A DNA stretch of 64,000 nucleotides, from the NCBI GenBank assembly GCA_044433645.1, contig JAWXTK010000001.1, forward strand, positions 1-64,000. Reading direction: 5' to 3'. Source of the stretch: JAWXTK01 sp044433645. Lineage in GTDB: Bacteria; Bacteroidota; Bacteroidia; Bacteroidales; Rikenellaceae. Below the pieces are notes generated by a model. The model was not told where the DNA came from and did not search any database. It worked only from the letters and a program-made list of their open reading frames with translations. The translations under genes and the position numbers were made by a program. Positions 35,816 to 43,482 of the stretch are shown piece after piece; position 1 is the stretch's first letter; the number at the start of each line of letters is the position of its first letter.

Positions 35816-37603
35816 TTATAATGAATTTACAAATTCTACAAGAGCATCTAAGTCTTTAGTAGATATTTTTTTATTAATTCCGTGTTTATATACCTCAAAA
35901 ACTTCTCTCATAGTAGCTGCACGACCGTCAAATAGGTAAGGTGCTGTACGCCATGTTTCAATAAGAGTTGGAGTATCCCAACCTGACTCTTGTTGGAAGT
36001 CTTTTTCGTCACCAATACGGTGCATTTGCATATCAGTGTAATAAGTATCAGGAGTGTGACAATCTGCACAACCGATTTTAACAAATACTTTCTCACCAGC
36101 TTTAGCAAGTTCAGATAGCTCACCATTTACTAGATAAGGGCTAGGAACATGAACAAGAGCTTCAGAATATTTGTCTACACACACAGCTTTTTCTTCATCA
36201 ATAGTAGAGAACTGAATGTGAGTAAATCCTTTTCTATTAGCGATTTGAGCCATAGCTCTGATACCTGAAATCATAGAAGGAGGAGTTTGGATAGAGTAAA
36301 GCAAACTTTTACAGTTTTTAGCATTACCTACCCCGTCATTCATCAAATCCCAGTTCATACCGTCTTGACGAGCGTCACCTGGGTGACATCCGTTACAAGA
36401 CTGCCAGCTCTGGAAACAGAAAACAGCGTCATTAAAGTATTTCTCACCTTTAAATATATCAGACTCTACCCTATTTGGTTGCATAGCCTTAACATCTACC
36501 ACTTCTTGAGTTAAAATATCTACAACGCTAAGTGTATCAGCAAAGTAAGTAGGGACATAAGCTTTATCATCATTAACTATTAGGTGGCGAGGACCGTTAC
36601 CTGCAACCGTTACCCTTTGTCTAAGACCAAAAAGGAAAGTTAAATCATAACTCAAAGCCTCTTGATTAGGTGAAGCATTAAATTTGTCGATAAAAGGTTG
36701 GTACTCAATAATACTAACTTCGTGAGTTCCCGAGTGAGCAACAACTAAGTGAGTGTCGCTAACAGCGATTTTCTCGATACCAGCAGCGCCTCTTTCTGGT
36801 TCATCCAAAAGCACAGCACCCAAGAATTTTTGTTTTTCAACATCTATGATACTCACAGCACTTGTGTTCATCCAACCTTGTTGAAGTTGGTTAGTAGGCA
36901 CTTGGAAACGACCTAAGTTATGGCTAACGAGTATGAATTTTTTGTCTGGCGAAAGAGCTATACCACGCAAAGCATTACTACCGTTGGCAAGTTTAATTTC
37001 TTTAACTGGTTTGAAAGTAGCTAAATCAAGTACAGTAACTGTAGAACAAACAGTGTCTATATCAGAACGTTGATTTGGTAAGAAGTTGGCAACGAACATA
37101 TATTTTTCGTCGTCAGACAAAACCATTCCTTTAGGCTCTCTAGAAACTGGAGCACTACCCTCAGAAGTAAAACTCTCAAGATTTACTTTAGAGATAGTAT
37201 TTTGGAATTGGTTGGCTACGTAAAGTGTTTTGTTGTCTTTAGTTAAAAGTGGGTACATAGATCCACTTTCAAGTTTAATAGAGCCTTCTTTTTCGCCACT
37301 TTGAGCGTTGATTTTGTGAAGTTCTCCATTAGAAGAAAATGTAGTTACGTAATAGTGAGTGTCAGTCACGGCAAGACCTGTTGGCACTTGATCAAAGTCC
37401 CAAGATTTGACTACAGTACTAAAATCTGAGCTATATTTTCTAATGTCCTTAGTTCCTTTATTAGTGAACAAGAACTCTCCAGAATCAAGCATTACGATGG
37501 CTGTTGACTGCAAAGGGGTTGTTTGCTTGTCAGCTGCCACAGCACCCGACAAGCAGAAAACTGCTAGTACAGATGCTAAAATGTGTTTTGTTGAGTATAC
37601 CAT
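35816..37603 (-). CDS. Exported YVTN beta-propeller fused to di-haem cytochrome c domain, paralogue 1
   Basis: 595 residues with a signal peptide (1-24). Residues about 30-390 form a YVTN-type propeller with repeats such as TLYVANQFQNTISKVNLES and FMFVANFLPNQRSD-like YMFVANFLPNQRSDID. The C-terminal part is a CcP/MauG-like di-haem domain: Cys403-x2-Cys406-His407 (CNGCHPGDARQDGMNWD) and Cys512-x2-Cys515-His516 (CADCHTP), followed by TPTLIETWRTAPYLFDGRA. The order, propeller then di-haem domain, is that of a fused HzsB-HzsC. Paralogue 2 lies 34 bases upstream. Codon use here is more biased than in paralogue 2. Likely a periplasmic or surface electron-transfer or oxidase component. Confidence 0.8.
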   Translation of the reverse strand: MVYSTKHILASVLAVFCLSGAVAADKQTTPLQSTAIVMLDSGEFLFTNKGTKDIRKYSSDFSTVVKSWDFDQVPTGLAVTDTHYYVTTFSSNGELHKINAQSGEKEGSIKLESGSMYPLLTKDNKTLYVANQFQNTISKVNLESFTSEGSAPVSREPKGMVLSDDEKYMFVANFLPNQRSDIDTVCSTVTVLDLATFKPVKEIKLANGSNALRGIALSPDKKFILVSHNLGRFQVPTNQLQQGWMNTSAVSIIDVEKQKFLGAVLLDEPERGAAGIEKIAVSDTHLVVAHSGTHEVSIIEYQPFIDKFNASPNQEALSYDLTFLFGLRQRVTVAGNGPRHLIVNDDKAYVPTYFADTLSVVDILTQEVVDVKAMQPNRVESDIFKGEKYFNDAVFCFQSWQSCNGCHPGDARQDGMNWDLMNDGVGNAKNCKSLLYSIQTPPSMISGIRAMAQIANRKGFTHIQFSTIDEEKAVCVDKYSEALVHVPSPYLVNGELSELAKAGEKVFVKIGCADCHTPDTYYTDMQMHRIGDEKDFQQESGWDTPTLIETWRTAPYLFDGRAATMREVFEVYKHGINKKISTKDLDALVEFVNSL

Positions 37604-37637
37604 CTTTTTATTTTATTATTGTGTTTTATTGTTGTGT

Positions 37638-39416
37638 CTATAACGATTTTACGTATTCTACTAAATTGTCTATATCGCTGTCGCTAACTTGCGTGTAAAC
37701 CCCATGTTTAAACTCCACAAATACATCTTTCATCGTCTTTGCCCTTCCGTCAAACAGATAAGGAGCAGTTCTCCATACCTCTCTGAGTGTTGGTGTATCC
37801 CAACCATCAGCTTGTTCTATATCTTTTTCGTCTCCTATTCTGTGCATCAAACAGTCGGTGTAATATTCACCACTATGACAGCTTATGCAGCCTATCTTCT
37901 CAAAAACCTCTTTGCCCTTCTCTGCCTTAGCCGAGAGTTTACCGTCAACAAGGTAAGGACTTGGCACTTGGGGCATATTAGCTAAATAAATATCCACCAA
38001 AACTGCGTCACTCTCACTAATATCAAAGTACTGAGATTGCTCAAACCCTTTTCTGGTTGCAATATCAGCCGAGGCTCTTATCCCCGAAATCATCGACGGT
38101 GCAGTATCATAACTAAAGAGCAAACTCTTACAACTCTTAGAATTTCCTGGCCCATCGTTCATTAAATCCCAATTCATACCGTCATGCCTAGCGCCACCTG
38201 GGTGACATCCACTGCATGATCGCCACTGCTCATAGCAATAACGCGCGTCATTAAAAATTCTCTCTCCTAAAAATTCATCACTTTCTTGTCTGTGAGTCTG
38301 AAGAGCATAACAAACATCTATTTGTTTGCTTTTTATATCTACTACATTTAGAGTGTCTGAAAAATAAGTAGGAATATATGCCTTATCTCCGACTAACTCT
38401 AATATTTTTGGTCCATTACCCTTTAAAGGTAATCTTTTTCTGATTCCCGACAAAATTGTAAGGTCAACTTCCATTTTTTCTTTGTCCTTATAAGCCTCTA
38501 CTCTGTCGATAAAAGGCTTATAATCTATAATGCTCAACTCGTGCGAGCCTGAGTGGGTTATCAAAATCTTATCCTCAGTAACTGCTATTCTCTCTGGAGT
38601 AGCTGCTCCCTGATGCTCCTCATCTAGTATCACCACCCCGTGATAAGCTAAATTTTTAGTCTCTATCACGCTCACAACAGCTGTATTCATCCATCCTCCC
38701 GAAATCGAAAACCAAAGATAGTAAAAACGCCCCATATTGTGAGTCACTAACACATACTTGCCATCTGGTGAAAGCGTTATACCATTCAAGGCATTACTAC
38801 CGTTAGCTAGCTCGATGTTTTTAACCACCTCAAACTTTTCTGTGTCTACCACACTAACCTTGGCCGAGACATGATCTACATCGGCTCTCTGGTTAGGCAA
38901 GAAGTTAGCTACAAACATTTGTTTCTCGTCTCTGCTCAAAACAAAACATCTAGGCTCTCTATCAACTCCCACACTGGCTACTAAAGTAAAATTCTTTAAA
39001 TCTACTTTTGAGATAGTGTTAGAGAACTGGTTAGCCACATACAGCGTCTGTTTATCCTGAGTCAACACAGGGTAAATAGCTCCACTTTGAAGCTCTAGTC
39101 TATCCACCACCTTAAAGGTTTTGGCATCTACCTTATGTAGCTCGCCTTTTGAGGTAAAAGTAGTCACATAAAAATATTCGTCTGTGACTGCTAGCCCCGT
39201 GGGCACTTGCTCAAATTCTAATACTTTAAGAACCTTTGTAAAATCTGAATTATATTTTCTCAGCTCACAAGTTCCTTTGTTAGTTAAAACAAAATCACCT
39301 GAGGCTATCTTTTTAAGCTCCGTGCTCTGCAAAGGCAAAGTTTTGTTATAAGCTGATAGTTTATCTGCCATAAAAAAACTACACAAAACCAGAAAAAATA
39401 AAATTCTTTTCATCAT
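37638..39416 (-). CDS. Exported YVTN beta-propeller fused to di-haem cytochrome c domain, paralogue 2
   Basis: 592 residues with a signal peptide (1-22) and the same layout as the downstream gene. The propeller contains TLYVANQFSNTISKVDLKN and MFVANFLPNQRADVD. The haem sites are Cys401-x2-Cys404-His405 (CSGCHPGGARHDGMNWD) and Cys510-x2-Cys513-His514 (CISCHSGEYYTD), with LREVWRTAPYLFDGRAKTM. The two proteins align over their whole length, so they arose by tandem duplication. This copy uses more rare Leu and Ser codons (TTA, CTA, TCA), suggesting lower expression. It is the first gene after the cluster promoter. Confidence 0.8.
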   Translation of the reverse strand: MMKRILFFLVLCSFFMADKLSAYNKTLPLQSTELKKIASGDFVLTNKGTCELRKYNSDFTKVLKVLEFEQVPTGLAVTDEYFYVTTFTSKGELHKVDAKTFKVVDRLELQSGAIYPVLTQDKQTLYVANQFSNTISKVDLKNFTLVASVGVDREPRCFVLSRDEKQMFVANFLPNQRADVDHVSAKVSVVDTEKFEVVKNIELANGSNALNGITLSPDGKYVLVTHNMGRFYYLWFSISGGWMNTAVVSVIETKNLAYHGVVILDEEHQGAATPERIAVTEDKILITHSGSHELSIIDYKPFIDRVEAYKDKEKMEVDLTILSGIRKRLPLKGNGPKILELVGDKAYIPTYFSDTLNVVDIKSKQIDVCYALQTHRQESDEFLGERIFNDARYCYEQWRSCSGCHPGGARHDGMNWDLMNDGPGNSKSCKSLLFSYDTAPSMISGIRASADIATRKGFEQSQYFDISESDAVLVDIYLANMPQVPSPYLVDGKLSAKAEKGKEVFEKIGCISCHSGEYYTDCLMHRIGDEKDIEQADGWDTPTLREVWRTAPYLFDGRAKTMKDVFVEFKHGVYTQVSDSDIDNLVEYVKSL

Positions 39417-39666
39417 TTTAATTGCATATTACAATAAAATCCACACATCCAGACCTTTTTTCAAATAAAAGCCTAAACCTGTAGTATAGATTAGCCTAAA
39501 AATTATAAGCCATGCAACACACACTATTAATCTCCCTCAAAAAACTATCTACCAAACGTTTAAAGGCGATTTATGGCATATTACAGCAAACCTAAGCCTG
39601 AAAAGCAATAACCAAAATCACACAAAAAACAGCTCAAATAAGTCCTTTTTAGTGTTAATCATTGTA
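39417..39666 (-). other. Long 5' leader of the cytochrome/kinase cluster
   Basis: About 245 bases separate the predicted transcription start from the first coding sequence. I looked for riboswitch motifs, stable hairpins and small frames and found nothing convincing. The gap 39417-39759 holds only this leader and the promoter. Confidence 0.5.
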
Positions 39667-39697
39667 CAAATATAAAACAATTACTTTTATATACCAA
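39667..39697 (-). promoter_or_regulatory. Promoter of the cytochrome/kinase cluster
   Basis: On the minus strand TTTG (39694-39697), 19 bases, TATATTTG (39667-39674), an exact Bacteroidetes consensus just beyond argF' and facing the cluster. It is the best promoter I find upstream of the ten co-directional genes. Confidence 0.8.
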
Positions 39698-39759
39698 ATA
39701 TTTAGAGCACAAAATATCGGTTTTTTTCAGCAATTATTAATAAAATTAAAAAACTAAAA

Positions 39760-40725
39760 TTAGTCTAAATCTTGCAAAATTCTCTTCAAAACCACAGTTG
39801 CAGAAATCTCGCGATTGGCTGCCTCGGGGATAACCAGCGAATTAGGCGACTCGATAACCTGGTCTGTAACTATCATATTACGTCTAACTGGCAAACAGTG
39901 CATAAAACTTGCATCATTGGTTACAGCCATTTGTCTTTCGCTCACAGTCCAGCTCATATCCTTGCTAAGAATCTCTCCGTAAGTCTCAGGCGAGGTAACC
40001 CCAGGCGAGGCCCAGTTTTTAGCATAAATAAAATCTGCGCCCTCAAAAGCCTTCATTTGGTCGTATTCAACCTTAGCTGCTCGCGCAAATTTAGGGTCCA
40101 ACTCATAACCCTCGGGGTGAGTAATCACAAAATCTACATCGGCTTCGTTCATAAAATCTGCAAACGAGTTAGGCACAGCCTGAGGAAGTGCTCTAGGGTG
40201 AGGTGCCCAAGTTAGTACTACTTTAGGTCGTGCTGTTTTTTTGTACTCTTCAATAGTAATAAGGTCGGCAAAGGCTTGCAAAGGGTGACCCGTAGCAGCC
40301 TCCATAGAAAAGACAGGTTTGCCCGAATATTTAATGAATTGATTAAGTATTTTTTCGGTGTAATCGTCCTCCCTACTCTCAAATTGAGCAAAGCTACGAA
40401 CGCCGATAACATCACAGTATGAGGCCATTACGGGTATAGCTTCAAGCAAGTGCTCGCTCTTATCGCCGTCCATAATAACACCACGCTCAGTTTCTAATTT
40501 CCACGCTCCTGCATTAACATCCAAAACTATCACATCCATGCCCAAATTTCTTGCAGCTTTTTGGGTGCTAAGTCTGGTTCTAAGGCTATTATTAAAGAAG
40601 ATTAAAAGGCAGGTTTTGTGTTTGCCCAAGGCTTCATATTTGAATCTGTCTTTCTTGATTTCAAAGGCTTCATCTAGGGCTTGTTTTAAATCACCTAGAT
40701 CGAATACATTAGTGTAATATCTCAT
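39760..40725 (-). CDS. argF': N-succinylornithine carbamoyltransferase
   Basis: 321 residues, aligning closely with the Bacteroides fragilis enzyme of succinylated arginine synthesis. The carbamoyl phosphate loop reads SLRTRLSTQKAARNLG in place of the STRTR of ordinary ornithine transcarbamylases. LLEAIPVMASYCD has the proline that favours succinylornithine over acetylornithine. The C-terminal MHCLPVRRNMIVTD is also as in that group. It transfers a carbamoyl group to N2-succinylornithine. It has its own promoter (40760-40790) and is divergent from the surface operon. Confidence 0.93.
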   Translation of the reverse strand: MRYYTNVFDLGDLKQALDEAFEIKKDRFKYEALGKHKTCLLIFFNNSLRTRLSTQKAARNLGMDVIVLDVNAGAWKLETERGVIMDGDKSEHLLEAIPVMASYCDVIGVRSFAQFESREDDYTEKILNQFIKYSGKPVFSMEAATGHPLQAFADLITIEEYKKTARPKVVLTWAPHPRALPQAVPNSFADFMNEADVDFVITHPEGYELDPKFARAAKVEYDQMKAFEGADFIYAKNWASPGVTSPETYGEILSKDMSWTVSERQMAVTNDASFMHCLPVRRNMIVTDQVIESPNSLVIPEAANREISATVVLKRILQDLD

Positions 40726-40759
40726 AAAATTTTTACTATTTAATTATATTTTTGAATCA

Positions 40760-40790
40760 CAAATATATAAATTTTTAGTTAAAAAAACAA
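40760..40790 (-). promoter_or_regulatory. Promoter of argF'
   Basis: On the minus strand TTG (40788-40790), 20 bases, TATATTTG (40760-40767), 35 bases before the argF' start. Confidence 0.75.
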
Positions 40791-40856
40791 CACAAGGCTA
40801 TATTGCTATAAACCAAATAGTTAGAAAACACATCCTTTAAAAAATTAACTTTTTTT

Positions 40857-40886
40857 ATTGTTTAGGTGAAAAAATTATTAACTTTG
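40857..40886 (+). promoter_or_regulatory. Promoter of the surface lipoprotein operon
   Basis: TTG (40858-40860) after a T, 18 bases, TAACTTTG (40879-40886), 54 bases upstream of the start used at 40940. Confidence 0.7.
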
Positions 40887-40939
40887 TCTTACGTTTGATG
40901 AGAATCAGGGCGTGTTTTTTGAAAATTAAAGACAACTTT

Positions 40940-42706
40940 ATGCAAAAAATTAAGCTATTTTTATTAATGTTTTCACTCTGTTTTGTAGCTTGCTCCGAGA
41001 AAGAAAACTACGATAAAAATATTGAAATTTCTATCCAAGCCTACAATAGTATCTTATCTTCAAAGGTTGCTATTAGTGACTCAGACCTTACCACCGTAAG
41101 CTGGGCTATAGGCGATAATATCTACCTTTGGGCAGATAATTCTTCATCTGAGCCAGTCTTAGAAAACCAAGCATTCACACTTAAATATTATGGTAATGAT
41201 TACTCAACTGCCACCTTTACTACTAATGTAAGCGAGTATCTAGCAGATGAGAATCACACCTATTATGGTGTCTACCCAAAACCTAAAAGTTATTCGAGCA
41301 AAAACGTAGTGATGAACATCGCAAACACCCAAACTGGAGACTACGACGGACTGTATGATATACTGCTTGCAAAACCTATCTCAGCTGCGGCCTTAGAGCA
41401 AGACCCATTGCGCGATGCCTTCCTTTCATTTAGGCACTTAACTCACGCACTGCGCATTAATATTCCTGAGAACAAAAACTACTTAAACGATGCTGTAACC
41501 AAGCTAGTTATCACGTTCCCATGCGATGTAGTGGGCGATTTAAGTTTTTCGGTGGATGATTACTATTGCACTCCTACTATAACAAATGGCTCTAATGTCA
41601 TCACTCTAAATCTTAGCGAACCCTTGGATGCTGGTGGCGATTATGTGTGGGTTTTCATTAATGCTACCGAGCAAGTAGAGGGCGATATTACATTTAAAGC
41701 TTATTCTCAGAGTGGTTATATTTCCGAAGATATTGCAACATATTACGATGGTAGCTTTGCTCAGGGCAAAATCACACCTATTAAATTAACTATACCACAA
41801 GAAATAGAGCGCACCAAGCTAAAATTCAATATAGATTACTCAAAACTTGGCGAGGCTATCAATTCTATAAGCTTTGCACCACCCTCAGGCGTTGACTTCT
41901 TGGATTTAGATGAGGGCGATAAAATTACTGTTACTTCAAGCCAGGATTTTACTTTGGAGTACTACGGACAATTCGTTGGAGATGCTCTAGAGGGTACAGT
42001 TTTAGATGCGACCTTCTATTCTAATAACGCCACTGTAAGCGATACTATAAACCTAAAAAGCACATGGCAAACAGGTGAAACAAACGAAGTCAAGGCCTAT
42101 ACACCTTATTTATATTTTGAGGATTTCGCTCTACTTCAAGACTACGACTACAATTCAACAGACAATCTGTATGATTTTGTATATAATCCTGATGCGAGTG
42201 AAGTTCCAGGGGTTACGGGCTACACGGCTGCTCGTTCGGCAGGTTCGGCTGGTCTATGTTTGTGTATAGTTGGGCACACTGAGCGTAATAGTAGTCTTAG
42301 TAGTACCTTAAACTATAAATCTAGAATGGACTCAGGCACTATGTCTAACCTAAATTCTAGTAGCACATCAGTTAAGTTATCCATAACCTTTGATTTTGGT
42401 GGTAAATCAACTGGTAGCACAGGAGGTTCACCAAAACTAGAATACGGAACAACGACAACTTCGGGAGGATTAAATGGCGAGCAAAACATAACAGGCAGTA
42501 GTTCATTTACTGTGAGCACTTATCACAGCGATCTAAATGGTAGTTATACGAACACACCAGCTAGCTTTACTTACACAAAAACAGGCTGTTCTAACGCAAC
42601 AAGGCTTTCATTTAAAGCCGACGCAGCAGTTAGTGCAAGTTCATGGACTTACAATAACTTCTACTACGTATATATAGACAACATTAGAGTTTCAATAACA
42701 AATTAA
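40940..42706 (+). CDS. Fimbrillin-like (Mfa/FimA type) surface lipoprotein
   Basis: 588 residues. I start at 40940 (MQKIKLFLLMFSLCFVAC) because this gives a clean lipoprotein signal with Cys18; an in-frame ATG 45 bases upstream would spoil it. The N-terminal half has fimbrillin hallmarks: VSWAIGDNIYLWADNSS, YYGVYPKPKSY, FRHLTHALRINIPE and VTKLVITFP. The C-terminal third is Ser/Thr/Gly-rich and beta-like, possibly a jelly roll, ending YVYIDNIRVSITN. It heads an operon of surface lipoproteins and barrels and may be a fimbrial tip or adhesin subunit. Confidence 0.75.
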   Translation: MQKIKLFLLMFSLCFVACSEKENYDKNIEISIQAYNSILSSKVAISDSDLTTVSWAIGDNIYLWADNSSSEPVLENQAFTLKYYGNDYSTATFTTNVSEYLADENHTYYGVYPKPKSYSSKNVVMNIANTQTGDYDGLYDILLAKPISAAALEQDPLRDAFLSFRHLTHALRINIPENKNYLNDAVTKLVITFPCDVVGDLSFSVDDYYCTPTITNGSNVITLNLSEPLDAGGDYVWVFINATEQVEGDITFKAYSQSGYISEDIATYYDGSFAQGKITPIKLTIPQEIERTKLKFNIDYSKLGEAINSISFAPPSGVDFLDLDEGDKITVTSSQDFTLEYYGQFVGDALEGTVLDATFYSNNATVSDTINLKSTWQTGETNEVKAYTPYLYFEDFALLQDYDYNSTDNLYDFVYNPDASEVPGVTGYTAARSAGSAGLCLCIVGHTERNSSLSSTLNYKSRMDSGTMSNLNSSSTSVKLSITFDFGGKSTGSTGGSPKLEYGTTTTSGGLNGEQNITGSSSFTVSTYHSDLNGSYTNTPASFTYTKTGCSNATRLSFKADAAVSASSWTYNNFYYVYIDNIRVSITN

Positions 42707-42707
42707 G

Positions 42708-43478
42708 ATGAAAAAAGGATTATATTACATATTATTAGTCTTGGTTTTATCTTCATGTGATAAGGCTACGATAAACATTACCTCTAGCGAAGGCTCAGTT
42801 ACCTTCACCAGCAAATGTGTGGAATCTATATTAGTGAGCGAAAGCGCAAAATCTTCTACGTTTACTCTAGACCAGAGGTTAGTTCCCACTGAAAAAGACT
42901 TTACGCTGAAAATCTCTAGCGAATACTCAAGCATAAGTTACAATTACGCATCTTTTGCAGATATAGACACCTTATTATTATCAGAAGGGTTTTACACGGC
43001 TCAAATTAACTATGGCGACGACACTCTAGAGGGTGATTCTTGCTCAAGTTTCTATGGCGAGTTAGATTTTGAGGTTGTAGCTCGTAAAGTGACTAAGGAG
43101 AATATCACAGCATCGCTATCTAAGTCTATGTTTTCTTTAGATTGCAGTGATTGGTTCAAGGCCTACTACCCTGAGTATGATTTAAAAGTTACCACAGAGT
43201 CGGGCACTGAGTTTGATTTTGATGAGCTTTCTAACGGCACACTTACATATTTTATAAGGTCTAACTCAGCCGTTTATTTAAATGGTACGGCTACCAAGAC
43301 AAACGGATATGATGTTACATTTAACAAAACCAAGATATTAGATGCAAGCTCTCTACAAACTCTACATAAAATCACAGTAGATGCTGCCCAGGCAGGTGGT
43401 GGCTACATTACAATAAGCGTAGACCTTGATTTGACAGAGATACCAGCTATAGAATTAGAATTAAACCCTTATGTTTAA
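42708..43478 (+). CDS. DUF4493-like lipoprotein
   Basis: 256 residues with lipobox Cys17 (LVLSSC). The segment YNYASFADIDTLLLSEGFYT and the following AQINYGD match the pattern of DUF4493 surface proteins, in which a short beta domain ends in an 'xLxxGxYxxxA' strand. There are several Cys beyond the lipobox. It starts 1 base after the fimbrillin-like gene. Function unknown; probably an outer surface assembly component. Confidence 0.7.
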   Translation: MKKGLYYILLVLVLSSCDKATINITSSEGSVTFTSKCVESILVSESAKSSTFTLDQRLVPTEKDFTLKISSEYSSISYNYASFADIDTLLLSEGFYTAQINYGDDTLEGDSCSSFYGELDFEVVARKVTKENITASLSKSMFSLDCSDWFKAYYPEYDLKVTTESGTEFDFDELSNGTLTYFIRSNSAVYLNGTATKTNGYDVTFNKTKILDASSLQTLHKITVDAAQAGGGYITISVDLDLTEIPAIELELNPYV

Positions 43479-43482
43479 GATT

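Noticed and set aside
24382..39416. Anammox or hydrazine production
   Set aside because: Only the domain layout is shared. No hydrazine dehydrogenase, nitrite reductase or other anammox gene is present, the haem-proximal residue appears changed, and the organism is a Bacteroidota.
39417..39666. Riboswitch in the long leader
   Set aside because: No conserved core of a known class and no stable paired architecture could be found by eye.
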